NCBI RefSeq assembly: GCF_008642235.1
Contig: NZ_SJEV01000001.1
Span: 558,001-622,000, forward strand
DNA: 64,000 bases
Source of the DNA: Planctomonas psychrotolerans
GTDB lineage: Bacteria; Actinomycetota; Actinomycetes; Actinomycetales; Microbacteriaceae
Direction of reading: 5' to 3'
The position numbers and the translations under genes were made by a program. Position 1 is the first letter of the stretch; each line of letters opens with the position of its first letter. The notes beneath the pieces are model-generated. The model searched no databases and was not told the DNA's origin. It saw only the letters and a program-made list of their open reading frames with translations. Positions 34,600 to 42,626 of this stretch are shown here, piece by piece.

Positions 34600-36624
34600 A
34601 TGTCTTCTTTCCGCTCGGCAACCATCGGCGTCATCGGCCTGGGTCCCCGGGGCACCAGCATCCTGGAGCGGCTCGGCGCGAATCTGGACGAGCTGCTGCC
34701 CGAGGGGGACATCGACCTGCACCTGATCGACCCGCACCTTCCCGGCGCGGGCCGGGTGTGGCGACGGGACCAGTCCCTCGAGCTCGTGATGAACACCCTC
34801 GCCGGGGCGGTGACGAACTTCCCCGACGCGAGCGTGACCTGCGCCGGCCCGATCGTCGACGGCCCCACCATGTACGAGTGGTGCGTGCTGCTCCGCGCCG
34901 GTGATCCGGAGGCGGCCAGCGCCGCAACGCCGGAAGTCGCCGACGGCGTGCGGGCGACCTTCGCGGCCGCTCCGCCCGCGTCGGAGGTGCTCGCCGACGC
35001 GGACCTCGTGGCCGAGGTGCGGCGCACCGAACCGTGGTCGCATCCGAGCCGTGCCCTCTACGGCCACTACCTGACGTGGTGCTTCGAGCGGGCCCTCGCG
35101 ATGCTGCCCGACCGCGTGCGCGTGGTGCTGCACAGCGAACTGGCGGCCTCCGTCACCGCCCTGCCCGGCGTCGGTGGGAACGTTCCACGCGAGCGCATCA
35201 CCCTCGCCGGCGGCCGCGAGCTCGACTGCGACGCGGTCATCATGGCACTGGGCTGGCTCGACGCCGCGCCGTCGGCCGCCGATACCCAGCTCGCCGAGGC
35301 GCCGGATGCCGCCTCCACGACCTGGGTGGGCCCGGCCAGCCCCGTCGAGCAGGACCTCGACGCCCTGCCCGCGGGCGGCGACGTGATCGTGCGAGGCCTC
35401 GGCATGAACTTCTTCGACGCGATGGCACTCCTCACACTCGGCCGGGGCGGGACGTTCGTGCGCGTCAGCGACGACGTCGACGGCCTGGAGTATCGCCCGA
35501 GCGGGCAGGAACCGCGCCTCCTCGTGTCGTCCCGACGCGGTGTTCCGTTCCGCTCCAAGACGCTGTACGGGTCGCTGCCGCCGGCGCCCGCCCAGGTGCA
35601 CCTGCGCGAAGCGCGGTTCGCCGAGCGCACCGACCAGATCGACTTCGATTCCGAGATCCGCCCGCTCATCCTCAAGGATGCGCTGCGCGACTACTACCTC
35701 ACGCTCGCCCGCGCCACCCCGGATGCGCTCGTCGCTCCGGTCGACACGCTGCTCGAGGCCATCGCCCGCCATCCCGCCGACTCGGCCGAGCTGGCGACCG
35801 CGGTGGCGCACGCGATACCGGATCCGGCCGATCGGCTGGACCTGCAGGCCCTCGAGGTCCCGGTGAATCGCGTGTTCTCGTCGCCGGAGGAGTACACCGA
35901 ATGGGTGCTCGACTACATCCGTCACGACCTCCGCGAGGGACGTCTCGGCACGGAGAGCCCGCTCAAAGCCGCGGCCTGGTCGATCAGCGCCGCACGTGGC
36001 GCGGTCGCCGGCTACGCGGGATTCGGTGGCCTGGAGGGTACGTCGTTCACGGGTGGCTACAAGGAGTTCCTCGCGTTCGGCGGCATGATGGGCAGCGGGC
36101 CGCCTGCCTTCCGCCTCGAGCAGTTGCTCGCGCTCTGCCGCGCGGGGATCGTGTCGTTCCTCGGCCCGCACGTGCGCGTGAACCGCGCACCGGACGGTGC
36201 ATCGTTCGTGGCCGAGTCGCCGTTGGTGCACGACTCGCGGGTGGTGGCCCCGGCGCTGCTGGATGCGTGGATGTACTCCCCCACCGTGCAGCGCACGGTC
36301 GATCCGTTGCTCGCGGGGCTGCTTCGGGACGGTCGGGCGCGCGCGTTCCGCGTGCCGAACGCCGACGGTTCGCACAGCACGACCGAGGGCGTCGAGATCG
36401 ACCGCGCCACCAGCCGACTCGTCGACGCCACCGGGGAGCCGCAGGCGTCGCTCTACCTAGCCGGCATCCCCACCGAGGATGTGCGCGGCTTCACCGTCAT
36501 CTCCCCCATGCCGAACACGAACTCGCCGATGCTGCGCGAAACGGACGCGATCGTGCGCGACGTGCTGGCGTCGGCTGCGGAGAGAACCGGTTCATCGATC
36601 GCCCCGGAGGCTGCTCATGTCTGA
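34600..36624 (+). CDS. FAD/NAD(P)-binding protein (NAD_binding_9 type)
   Basis: A 674-residue protein with an N-terminal dinucleotide-binding domain: TIGVIGLGPRGTSILERLGA (about 7-26) then DPHLPGAGRVWRRDQS. This matches the FAD-NAD(P)-binding family of HI0933/PF13454 type, whose reactions are mostly unknown. Near the end, LYLAGIPTEDVRGFTV resembles the second FAD contact. The ATG at 34600 has GTGAGG upstream. The gene is divergent from the ABC transporter operon across a shared operator and overlaps the following SDR gene by eight bases. It is probably an oxidoreductase for the imported compound. Confidence 0.82.
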   Translation: MSSFRSATIGVIGLGPRGTSILERLGANLDELLPEGDIDLHLIDPHLPGAGRVWRRDQSLELVMNTLAGAVTNFPDASVTCAGPIVDGPTMYEWCVLLRAGDPEAASAATPEVADGVRATFAAAPPASEVLADADLVAEVRRTEPWSHPSRALYGHYLTWCFERALAMLPDRVRVVLHSELAASVTALPGVGGNVPRERITLAGGRELDCDAVIMALGWLDAAPSAADTQLAEAPDAASTTWVGPASPVEQDLDALPAGGDVIVRGLGMNFFDAMALLTLGRGGTFVRVSDDVDGLEYRPSGQEPRLLVSSRRGVPFRSKTLYGSLPPAPAQVHLREARFAERTDQIDFDSEIRPLILKDALRDYYLTLARATPDALVAPVDTLLEAIARHPADSAELATAVAHAIPDPADRLDLQALEVPVNRVFSSPEEYTEWVLDYIRHDLREGRLGTESPLKAAAWSISAARGAVAGYAGFGGLEGTSFTGGYKEFLAFGGMMGSGPPAFRLEQLLALCRAGIVSFLGPHVRVNRAPDGASFVAESPLVHDSRVVAPALLDAWMYSPTVQRTVDPLLAGLLRDGRARAFRVPNADGSHSTTEGVEIDRATSRLVDATGEPQASLYLAGIPTEDVRGFTVISPMPNTNSPMLRETDAIVRDVLASAAERTGSSIAPEAAHV

Positions 36625-37324
36625 ACGACCCGGGTCCGCACGGCCCGTCGCACTCGTCACCGGAGCCACCGGCGGGATCGGCCGCGCCGTCGTGGACGAC
36701 CTCGCCGCCGACCACGAGGTGCTCGCCGTGGGGCGGAACGCCGAGGCGATCGCGGACCTCGATGCCCTCCCGGGTGTGCGAGCGGTTCCGCTCGACCTCA
36801 CCGACGACGCGGCGCTGATCGCATTCGCCGAGACCCTCGATCGGCTCGACGTGCTGGTGCACGCGGCCGCGGTCGCCACCCAATTCTCGGTCGCCGATGC
36901 GGATGCTGGGGAATGGCGGCGTCAGTACGACGTCAATGTCGTCGCGCCCGCCCTCCTCACCCGGCTCACCCTGCCACTGCTGCGTGCGTCGTCCGGCCGC
37001 GTGATCTTCATCAACTCCGGCGCCGGGACCCGCGCCGTGCCGGGGAGCGTGGTCTATTCGGCGACCAAGTTCGCGTTGCGCGCCGTCGCCGACTCGCTGC
37101 GTGCCGAGGAGGCCGACGCGGGAGTGCGGGTCTCCACCGTCGCACCCGGACCCACCGACACCGAGATGGCGCGCTCGCTCGGGTCGGCGTCGGGCAGGCC
37201 GTACGAGCCGTCCCGGCTGATCCGGCCCGCGTCGGTTGCCGCCGCCGTGCGACTCGTGGTCGACGCCGGTGACGACACGCAGATCACCGAGGTGGCGGTG
37301 CGACCGCGCCGCGAGCTGTCCTGA
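36617..37324 (+). CDS. Short-chain dehydrogenase/reductase
   Basis: A 235-residue SDR enzyme. The cofactor loop is TGATGGIG (about 15-22), followed by VHAAAV (NAG-like), the catalytic Ser in FINSGAG, and YSATK (Tyr-x-x-x-Lys). VAPGPTDTEM is the usual post-active-site motif. The reaction is oxidation or reduction of a carbonyl or alcohol with NAD(P)H; the substrate is unknown. It overlaps the end of the FAD-protein gene by eight bases and is followed by gcvH 45 bases later. Confidence 0.92.
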   Translation: MSERPGSARPVALVTGATGGIGRAVVDDLAADHEVLAVGRNAEAIADLDALPGVRAVPLDLTDDAALIAFAETLDRLDVLVHAAAVATQFSVADADAGEWRRQYDVNVVAPALLTRLTLPLLRASSGRVIFINSGAGTRAVPGSVVYSATKFALRAVADSLRAEEADAGVRVSTVAPGPTDTEMARSLGSASGRPYEPSRLIRPASVAAAVRLVVDAGDDTQITEVAVRPRRELS

Positions 37325-37369
37325 CGCCCGAAACGAAGCCATTCGCCCGCCGACACCCGAGGGAGCACC

Positions 37370-37747
37370 ATGACCGACTACCCCGACACCCTGCGCTACG
37401 CCGCCGAGCACGAGTGGATCGCCGCGGAGCCGCCGTTCCGCGTGGGCATCACGCGGTATGCCGCCGACGCCCTCGGTGACGTCGTGTACATCGATCCGCC
37501 CGCGGTGGGCACCACAGTGACCGCCGGGAGCGCCTTCGGCGAGATCGAGTCGACGAAGTCGGTCAGCGACCTCTACGCCCCGGCCACCGGTGTCGTGACG
37601 GAGATCAACGAGGCCGCCGTGGCCGACCCGAGCATCGTCAACGACGACCCGTACGGCTCGGGCTGGCTGTACGTGCTCGAGGTGAGCGAGCCCGCTCCCA
37701 CGCTGTCCGCGGAGGAGTACCAGGCGCTGGTCGACGCAAAGCCCTAG
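37370..37747 (+). CDS. gcvH: Glycine cleavage H-type lipoyl protein, orphan
   Basis: A 125-residue H-protein with the normal fold: YAAEHEWI near the start, ALGDVVYIDPPAVG, and the lipoylation site GEIESTKSVSDLYAPATG with Lys63. GAGGGAG precedes the ATG. No gcvT, gcvP or lpd lies in the window; the upstream neighbours are an SDR and an FAD/NAD(P)-binding protein. It could be the housekeeping H-protein displaced from its partners, or a lipoyl carrier dedicated to this cluster. Sequence alone looks canonical. Confidence 0.88.
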   Translation: MTDYPDTLRYAAEHEWIAAEPPFRVGITRYAADALGDVVYIDPPAVGTTVTAGSAFGEIESTKSVSDLYAPATGVVTEINEAAVADPSIVNDDPYGSGWLYVLEVSEPAPTLSAEEYQALVDAKP

Positions 37748-37763
37748 CCCAGCGTCGCCGCCT

Positions 37764-38864
37764 CTAGTCGACGAGCCGCGTCAGCCAGCCGTGACGGTCG
37801 GGCACCCGGCCGTACTGGATTCCCGTGAGTTCCTCCCGCAGCGACATGGTGAGCGGCCCGGCCGGGGCATCCGCGTTCCCCACGGCGAAGTCGGCGCCCT
37901 TGAGCTGGGCGATGGGAGTGATCACCGCGGCGGTGCCGCACGCGAACACCTCGGTGATCTCACCCGACTCCACACCAGTGCGCCATTCGTCGAGCGTCAC
38001 CCGCCGCTCCTCCACGGTGTGCCCGCGGTCGCGGGCGAGCTGCAGCACGCTGTCGCGGGTGATGCCCTCGAGGATGCTCTCGGAGGCGGGCGTGACGATC
38101 CTGCCGTCGCGGTACACGAGCACGATGTTCATGCCGCCGAGCTCCTCGAGGTAGATCCCCTCCTCGGCGTCGAGGAACAGCACCTGGGCGCAGTCGTTCT
38201 CGTACGCCTCCGCCTGCGGGAGCAGGGAGGCCGCGTAGTTTCCGCCGCACTTGGCGGCGCCCGTGCCGCCCTTGCCGGCCCGCGAGTATTCGGTGGTGAG
38301 CCAGATCGACACCGGCGCGACCCCCTGGGCGAAGTAGGCCCCGGCCGGACTGGCGATCACGTAGTACCCGACCCGCTGCGCGGAACGCACACCGAGGAAG
38401 CTTTCGTTCGCGATCATGAACGGTCGGAGGTAGAGGCTCGTCTCCGGGGCATCCGGCACCCACCGCGCGTCGACGGCGACGAGCTGGCGGATGGACTCCA
38501 CGAAGTCCTCCTCGGGGAGCTCCGGCAGCGCCAGCCGCTGGGCCGACTTGCGCAGTCGCGCGGCGTTGCGCTCGGGCCGGAACGCCCAGATCGAGCCGTC
38601 GTCGTGCCGGTACGCCTTCAGTCCCTCGAAGATCTCCTGCCCGTAGTGCAGGACCGCGGCGGAGGGGTCGAGATGCAGCGGCCCGTAAGGCTGCACGCGT
38701 GCGTCCTGCCAGCCGCCGTCGATCGTCCAGTCGATGGCGACCATGTGGTCGGTGAAGTGCCTGCCGAAGCCGGGATCGGCGAGGATGGCCTCGCGTTCGG
38801 CGTCGGCGCGCGCGCTCTGCGAGGGCGTGGTCGCGAATCGGAGGGAGAAATCGGTGGTGGTCAT
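37764..38864 (-). CDS. ilvE: Branched-chain amino acid aminotransferase
   Basis: A 366-residue fold-type-IV PLP aminotransferase making valine, leucine and isoleucine from their keto acids. The PLP lysine is Lys205 in GTGAAKCGGNYAASL, and LHYGQEIFEGLKAYR and SLYLRPFM are BCAT signatures. The ATG at 38864 is used; a GTG at 38888 overlaps the leuB stop. It directly follows leuB by 20 bases, a functional pair in leucine synthesis, and converges on gcvH. Confidence 0.95.
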   Translation of the reverse strand: MTTTDFSLRFATTPSQSARADAEREAILADPGFGRHFTDHMVAIDWTIDGGWQDARVQPYGPLHLDPSAAVLHYGQEIFEGLKAYRHDDGSIWAFRPERNAARLRKSAQRLALPELPEEDFVESIRQLVAVDARWVPDAPETSLYLRPFMIANESFLGVRSAQRVGYYVIASPAGAYFAQGVAPVSIWLTTEYSRAGKGGTGAAKCGGNYAASLLPQAEAYENDCAQVLFLDAEEGIYLEELGGMNIVLVYRDGRIVTPASESILEGITRDSVLQLARDRGHTVEERRVTLDEWRTGVESGEITEVFACGTAAVITPIAQLKGADFAVGNADAPAGPLTMSLREELTGIQYGRVPDRHGWLTRLVD

Positions 38865-38884
38865 TCGGAGTCCTGAACGTGAGG

Positions 38885-40003
38885 TCACTGCGCCGCGGAT
38901 GCGACGGGCTGCGATGGGGAGGAAGGTGACGGAGTCGACGAGAGCTTCGCCAGGATGGCGTCGCCCACCTCGCCGGTACTGCGCGAGGCCGCGGCGCTCC
39001 CCTCCGAGGTGATGCGATCGGCGAGGTCGGCCGTCACAGCGGCGTTCACCCGCGCGGCCGCGTCGGTGAGGCCGAGGTGCTCGAGGAGGAGCGCGACCGA
39101 GAGGATCGCCGCGGTGGGGTCGGCCTTCGCGGTGCCGGCGATGTCGGGTGCCGAGCCGTGCACGGGCTCGAACATGCTGGGGAATTGGCCCGTCGGATTG
39201 ATGTTCGCCGAGGCCGCCAGCCCGATGCCTCCGCTGATGGCGGCGGCGAGGTCGGTGAGGATGTCACCGAAGAGGTTGTCGGTAAGGATAACGTCGAATC
39301 GGCTCGGCTGGGTGACCAGGAAGATGGTCGCCGCATCCACGTGCAGGTAGTCGACGGTCACCTCGGGGTACTCGGAGGCGACGCGATTGACCGTGCGCTG
39401 CCACAGACCACCGGCGTGGGTGAGCACGTTGGTCTTGTGCACGAGGGTGAGGTGCTTTCGCGCGCGCGCCTCAGCGCGCTCGAAGCCGAAGCGCACTATC
39501 CGCTCCACGCCGAAGGCCGTGTTCACAGACACCTCGTTCGCGATCTCGTTCGGGGTGCCCACCCGGATCGAACCGCCGTTGCCGACGTAGGGGCCCTCGG
39601 TGCCCTCCCGCACCACCACGAAGTCCACCTCACCGGGGTCGGCGAGCGGGCTGGTGACCCCGGGGAAGACGACGGTGGGGCGCAGGTTGGCGTAGTGGTC
39701 GAGGGCGAAGCGGAGCTTCAGCAGCAAACCACGCTCCACGATGCCACCGGCGAGCCGGGGGTCGCTCGGGTTGCCGCCCACCGCGCCGAGCAGGATCGCG
39801 TCGTGGCCCCGCAGCGCCTCGAGATCGTTGTCATCGAGGATGCGACCGGTCTCCAGATAGTGCCCGGCGCCGAACGGATAGGTGGTGGCCGTGACGCTCG
39901 CGTCGTCGGCCACGGCCGCCTTCAGCACGCGGAGCGCCTCGGTGGTGACCTCTGGGCCGATCCCATCACCCGGGATGACGGCGAGATTGAGCGAGCGCGA
40001 CAT
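38885..40003 (-). CDS. leuB: 3-isopropylmalate dehydrogenase
   Basis: A 372-residue NAD-dependent decarboxylating dehydrogenase in leucine synthesis. [33 protein letters not shown] and [20 protein letters not shown] (metal-binding aspartates), and [13 protein letters not shown] are all present. The ATG at 40003 has AGGAG four bases upstream, preferred over a longer frame. It lies upstream of ilvE on the same strand. The last about 20 residues are a Ser/Pro-rich tail. Confidence 0.95.
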   Translation of the reverse strand: MSRSLNLAVIPGDGIGPEVTTEALRVLKAAVADDASVTATTYPFGAGHYLETGRILDDNDLEALRGHDAILLGAVGGNPSDPRLAGGIVERGLLLKLRFALDHYANLRPTVVFPGVTSPLADPGEVDFVVVREGTEGPYVGNGGSIRVGTPNEIANEVSVNTAFGVERIVRFGFERAEARARKHLTLVHKTNVLTHAGGLWQRTVNRVASEYPEVTVDYLHVDAATIFLVTQPSRFDVILTDNLFGDILTDLAAAISGGIGLAASANINPTGQFPSMFEPVHGSAPDIAGTAKADPTAAILSVALLLEHLGLTDAAARVNAAVTADLADRITSEGSAAASRSTGEVGDAILAKLSSTPSPSSPSQPVASAAQ

Positions 40004-40107
40004 GAAACTCCTGCGAAATTTGGTGGCGTGCACTCACACTACCGCCGCATTCGCGTGCTCCATCGGTATGGTTATGCCACAGTGTTCCTCTCCGAAAGCA
40101 GGCAATC

Positions 40108-40365
40108 ATGAGTCTTGGACTCGGCATCTTTTTGTTCGTCGTTGGCGCGATCCTCGCTTTCGCACTCGACTTCCAGGTCAGCGGCGTCAACCTCGACATG
40201 ATCGGCTACATCCTCATGGGAGCGGGCGCGATCGTGATCGTCGTGGGAATCGCCCTCATCATCCGTGGCCGTTCGACGGTCGCCGAGACGCGCACGTCCG
40301 TCGACCCCGCGAGCGGCCAGAGCGTCAGCCGCACCTCGCGCAACGAGACCGACCCGCTGATCTGA
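40108..40365 (+). CDS. DUF6458-family small membrane protein
   Basis: An 85-residue protein with two transmembrane helices (about 2-20 and 30-52) and a hydrophilic C-terminal tail. It matches the actinobacterial DUF6458 pattern (SLGLGIFLFVVGAILAFAL; LDMIGYILMGAGAIVIV). The function is unknown. It is divergent from leuB and followed by a strong terminator, so it is probably monocistronic. Confidence 0.85.
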   Translation: MSLGLGIFLFVVGAILAFALDFQVSGVNLDMIGYILMGAGAIVIVVGIALIIRGRSTVAETRTSVDPASGQSVSRTSRNETDPLI

Positions 40366-40381
40366 CACCCCGCACAACGTT

Positions 40382-40420
40382 CCGCCCGGCGCGACCTTCG
40401 GGTCGCACCGGGCGGTTTTT
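40382..40420 (+). terminator. Intrinsic terminator after the DUF6458 gene
   Basis: A 15-bp stem (40382-40396 with 40401-40415) carries a TTCG tetraloop and is followed by T5, starting 16 bases after the stop codon. This is the clearest rho-independent terminator in the window. Confidence 0.93.
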
Positions 40421-40443
40421 CGTGTGCGGGCCGCCCGGCCCAG

Positions 40444-40490
40444 CGGTCAGGCCGCGCTCTCGGTCAGGCCGCGCTCTCGGTCAGGCTGCG
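40444..40490. repeat. 17-bp tandem repeat at the end of the SnoaL-like gene
   Basis: Units CGGTCAGGCCGCGCTCT at 40444-40460 and 40461-40477 are followed by a diverged partial copy at 40478-40490 that contains the stop codon of the gene at 40481. The gene's last bases appear to have been duplicated downstream. Confidence 0.8.
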
Positions 40491-40849
40491 TCGGGCGGCT
40501 GTTCCATCCACCACTCGGTGAACTCGCGCGCACGCCCGTCCGGAGCGAAGCGCAGCACCCACAGATTGCTGTACGTGGCTCCGCCGGCGTACACGGTGGT
40601 GGCCTGAGCGATTGCGATCTCGTCGGTGACGACGAGCGGAGTCCACTCGAACGTCGTCTCCCCCGGTTCGTCCCGCGCCTCGAGCCACCCCCAGACGATG
40701 GCGTCGTGCCCATGCCACGGCGACGCGTGCGGCTCGGTGAAGTAGTCGGCGTCCTCGGTGAACAGCGCACGGATGTGGTTCTCGTCGTTCGACGCCCACG
40801 CCCGTTCGTAGGCCTCGATCCAGTTCCGCAGCACGCTCTCGTTGCTCAT
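40481..40849 (-). CDS. SnoaL/NTF2-like small protein
   Basis: A 122-residue protein with the cone-shaped NTF2-like fold pattern: an N-terminal helix pair (LRNWIEAYERAWASND), then ALFTEDADYFTEPHASPWHG and a C-terminal sheet with FTEWWMEQP. Members are small-molecule isomerases, hydrolases or stress proteins; nothing here fixes a substrate. No obvious ribosome-binding site is seen before the ATG. It faces a large repeat array. Confidence 0.82.
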   Translation of the reverse strand: MSNESVLRNWIEAYERAWASNDENHIRALFTEDADYFTEPHASPWHGHDAIVWGWLEARDEPGETTFEWTPLVVTDEIAIAQATTVYAGGATYSNLWVLRFAPDGRAREFTEWWMEQPPDAA

Positions 40850-40885
40850 GCGTCTGTTCTACTCCCGGCGGGATCCCCGAGTTCC

Positions 40886-41331
40886 AGTCGCTGAGCCACG
40901 GTCGCTCATTCACGGTCGCTGCGTCACGGTCGCTGAGTCACGGTCGCTGAGCCACGGTCGCTGAGTCACGGTCGCTGAGCCTGTCGAAGCGACGAAACGT
41001 ACCGGGAGCGTCCCTTCGACAGGCTCAGGGACCGTGGGGAGCGTCCCTTCGACAGGCTCAGGGACCGTAGGGCGCGTCCCATCAACAGGCTCGAGGGACC
41101 GTAGGGCGCGTCCCATCGACAGGCTCAGGGACCGTATAAGGAGTCCCGCCGACCGCTCAGGGACCGTAGGGCGCGTCCCTTCGACAGGCTCAGGGACCGT
41201 ATGGCGCGTCCCTTCGACAGCTCAGGGACCGTATGGCGCGTCCCATCAACAGGGTCAGGGACCGTAGGGAGCGTCCCTTCGACAAGCTGAGGGACCGTAT
41301 CGGGCGTTCCGTCGACCGCTCAGGGACCGGG
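40886..41331. repeat. Large array of TTCGACAGGCTCAGGGACC repeats, 33-34 bp period
   Basis: From about 40886 to 40980 a 14-15 bp unit (CACGGTCGCTGAGT-like) recurs about seven times. From about 41010 to 41331 ten copies of TCCCTTCGACAGGCTCAGGG-like units follow at a period near 33 bp, all in one orientation, with similar linkers (CCGTAGGGCGCG). Several copies are decayed (AACAGG, a missing base). The array fills the gap 40850-41401 between divergent SnoaL-like and dehydrogenase genes and must contain or displace their promoters. No gene lies in it. Confidence 0.9.
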
Positions 41332-41401
41332 ACAGGCGCGTAGCGTCGGGGGACCGACCGAACGAACGAGTCGACAACGACCGAACGAAAGGACGAAACA
41401 C

Positions 41402-42442
41402 GTGAAAGCACTGCAATACCGCACCATCGGATCCGCACCCGAGGTCGTCGAGATCCCCCAGCCGGAGCCGGGCCCGGGCCAGGTGGTGCTCAAAGTGACC
41501 GCCGCCGGGGTCTGCCATTCCGATGAGTTCATCATGGGCCTGCCCGAGGACCAGTACATTTACGGACTCCCGCTCACGCTCGGCCATGAGGGAACCGGCA
41601 TCGTGCACGCGCTCGGCGACGGCGTGCAGCACCTCGCCGTCGGCGACGCCGTCGCCGTCTACGGCCCCTGGGGCTGCGGGCGCTGCCACAACTGCGCCGA
41701 GGGCAAGGAGAATTACTGCACGAACGCTGCCGCGGAGGGCATCCAGCCGCCCGGACTCGGCTCGCCCGGATCCATGGCCGAGTACATGCTCATCGACGAC
41801 CCCCGCCACCTCGTGCCGCTCGGCGACCTCGATCCGGTGCAGAACGTGTCGCTCACCGACGCCGGCCTCACGCCGTACCACGCCATCAAGCTGTCGCTCG
41901 CGAAGCTCGGCGCCGGCACGACCGCCGTGGTCATCGGCACCGGCGGCCTCGGCCATGTGGGCATCCAGATCCTGCGCGCCCTCAGCGGCGCGACCGTGAT
42001 CGCGCTCGATGTGAACGAGGAGAAGCTCGAGCTCGCCCGCCACGTGGGGGCGCACACCGCCATCCTCAGCAACGAGGCAGCAGTCGACACTGTCCGCGAG
42101 CTGACCGGCGGTCGCGGTGCCAATGCCGTCTTCGACTTCGTGGGCGCGCAGCCCACGGTAGACCTGGCCGGCAAGATGGTCGCCACGGAGGGCGACGTGA
42201 GCATCGTGGGCATCGGCGGGGGCACGCTGCCCGTCGGCTTCGGTGTCATCGCGTACGACGCCGCTGTGCGAACGCCGTACTGGGGATCGCGCGGCGAACT
42301 CATCGAGGTGCTCGACCTCGCCCGGAGCGGTCACCTGAGCGTGGAGGTGGAGACCTTCAGTCTCGACGAGGCGCCCCGCGCCTACGAGCGGCTGCACGAG
42401 GGATCGATCCGGGGTCGCGCGGTGATCGTGCCGAACGCCTGA
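41402..42442 (+). CDS. Zinc-dependent NAD(P)-alcohol dehydrogenase
   Basis: A 346-residue medium-chain dehydrogenase. The catalytic zinc ligands are Cys in GVCHSDEF and His-Glu in LGHEGTG. The structural zinc site is CGRCHNCAEGKENYC. The coenzyme loop is VIGTGGLGHVGIQ, followed by the acidic VIALDVNEEK, suggesting NAD. It resembles actinobacterial AdhA-type alcohol dehydrogenases. The start is GTG at 41402, with AAAGGA nine bases upstream. It is monocistronic and converges on serA; the repeat array lies immediately upstream. Confidence 0.93.
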   Translation: MKALQYRTIGSAPEVVEIPQPEPGPGQVVLKVTAAGVCHSDEFIMGLPEDQYIYGLPLTLGHEGTGIVHALGDGVQHLAVGDAVAVYGPWGCGRCHNCAEGKENYCTNAAAEGIQPPGLGSPGSMAEYMLIDDPRHLVPLGDLDPVQNVSLTDAGLTPYHAIKLSLAKLGAGTTAVVIGTGGLGHVGIQILRALSGATVIALDVNEEKLELARHVGAHTAILSNEAAVDTVRELTGGRGANAVFDFVGAQPTVDLAGKMVATEGDVSIVGIGGGTLPVGFGVIAYDAAVRTPYWGSRGELIEVLDLARSGHLSVEVETFSLDEAPRAYERLHEGSIRGRAVIVPNA

Positions 42443-42475
42443 CCCCGGTCGTCACGTCGCATCCCTCGTCCTCGC

Positions 42476-42590
42476 CGCTCCCGCTTCCCGCCGCCGCTAC
42501 CCCCCTGGGGCTGGCGGGGACGGGAAACGGGAGCGAGGACGGGAAGCGGGAGCGAGGACGGGAAGCGCGAGCGGCGGGAAACGGGAGCAG
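42476..42590. repeat. 19-bp tandem repeat with inverted counterpart between adh and serA
   Basis: Three 19-bp units (GGACGGGAARCGGGAGCGA; 42518, 42537 and 42556) and a partial fourth. The upstream segment 42476-42490 is the exact complement of 42540-42554, so the transcript from either side can form a large hairpin. It sits between convergent genes and may serve as a bidirectional terminator. Confidence 0.85.
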
Positions 42591-42626
42591 CGGATGACGG
42601 GTCCGCGGACGACGGCTCGACGGACG

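Noticed and set aside
34408-36375. A 655-residue minus-strand frame opposite the FAD protein
   Set aside because: Long antisense frames are expected in high-GC DNA; this one is Arg/His/Gly-rich and lacks domains, while the plus-strand frame has clear dinucleotide-binding motifs. The same applies to the antisense frames at 15114-17417, 17719-19599 and 46454-48562.
37370-37747. GcvH-like protein of the macrodomain/sirtuin lipoylation systems
   Set aside because: No lipoate ligase, macrodomain or sirtuin gene is adjacent, and the sequence around the lipoyl lysine is canonical GcvH.
41000-41335. CRISPR array, because of about ten regularly spaced repeats
   Set aside because: The linkers are short (about 10-12 bases) and nearly the same sequence, the repeats drift, the element recurs all over the window, and no cas gene is nearby.
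41255-42397. Minus-strand frame opposite the alcohol dehydrogenase
   Set aside because: It is antisense shadow plus repeat translation; the plus strand encodes a complete zinc dehydrogenase.
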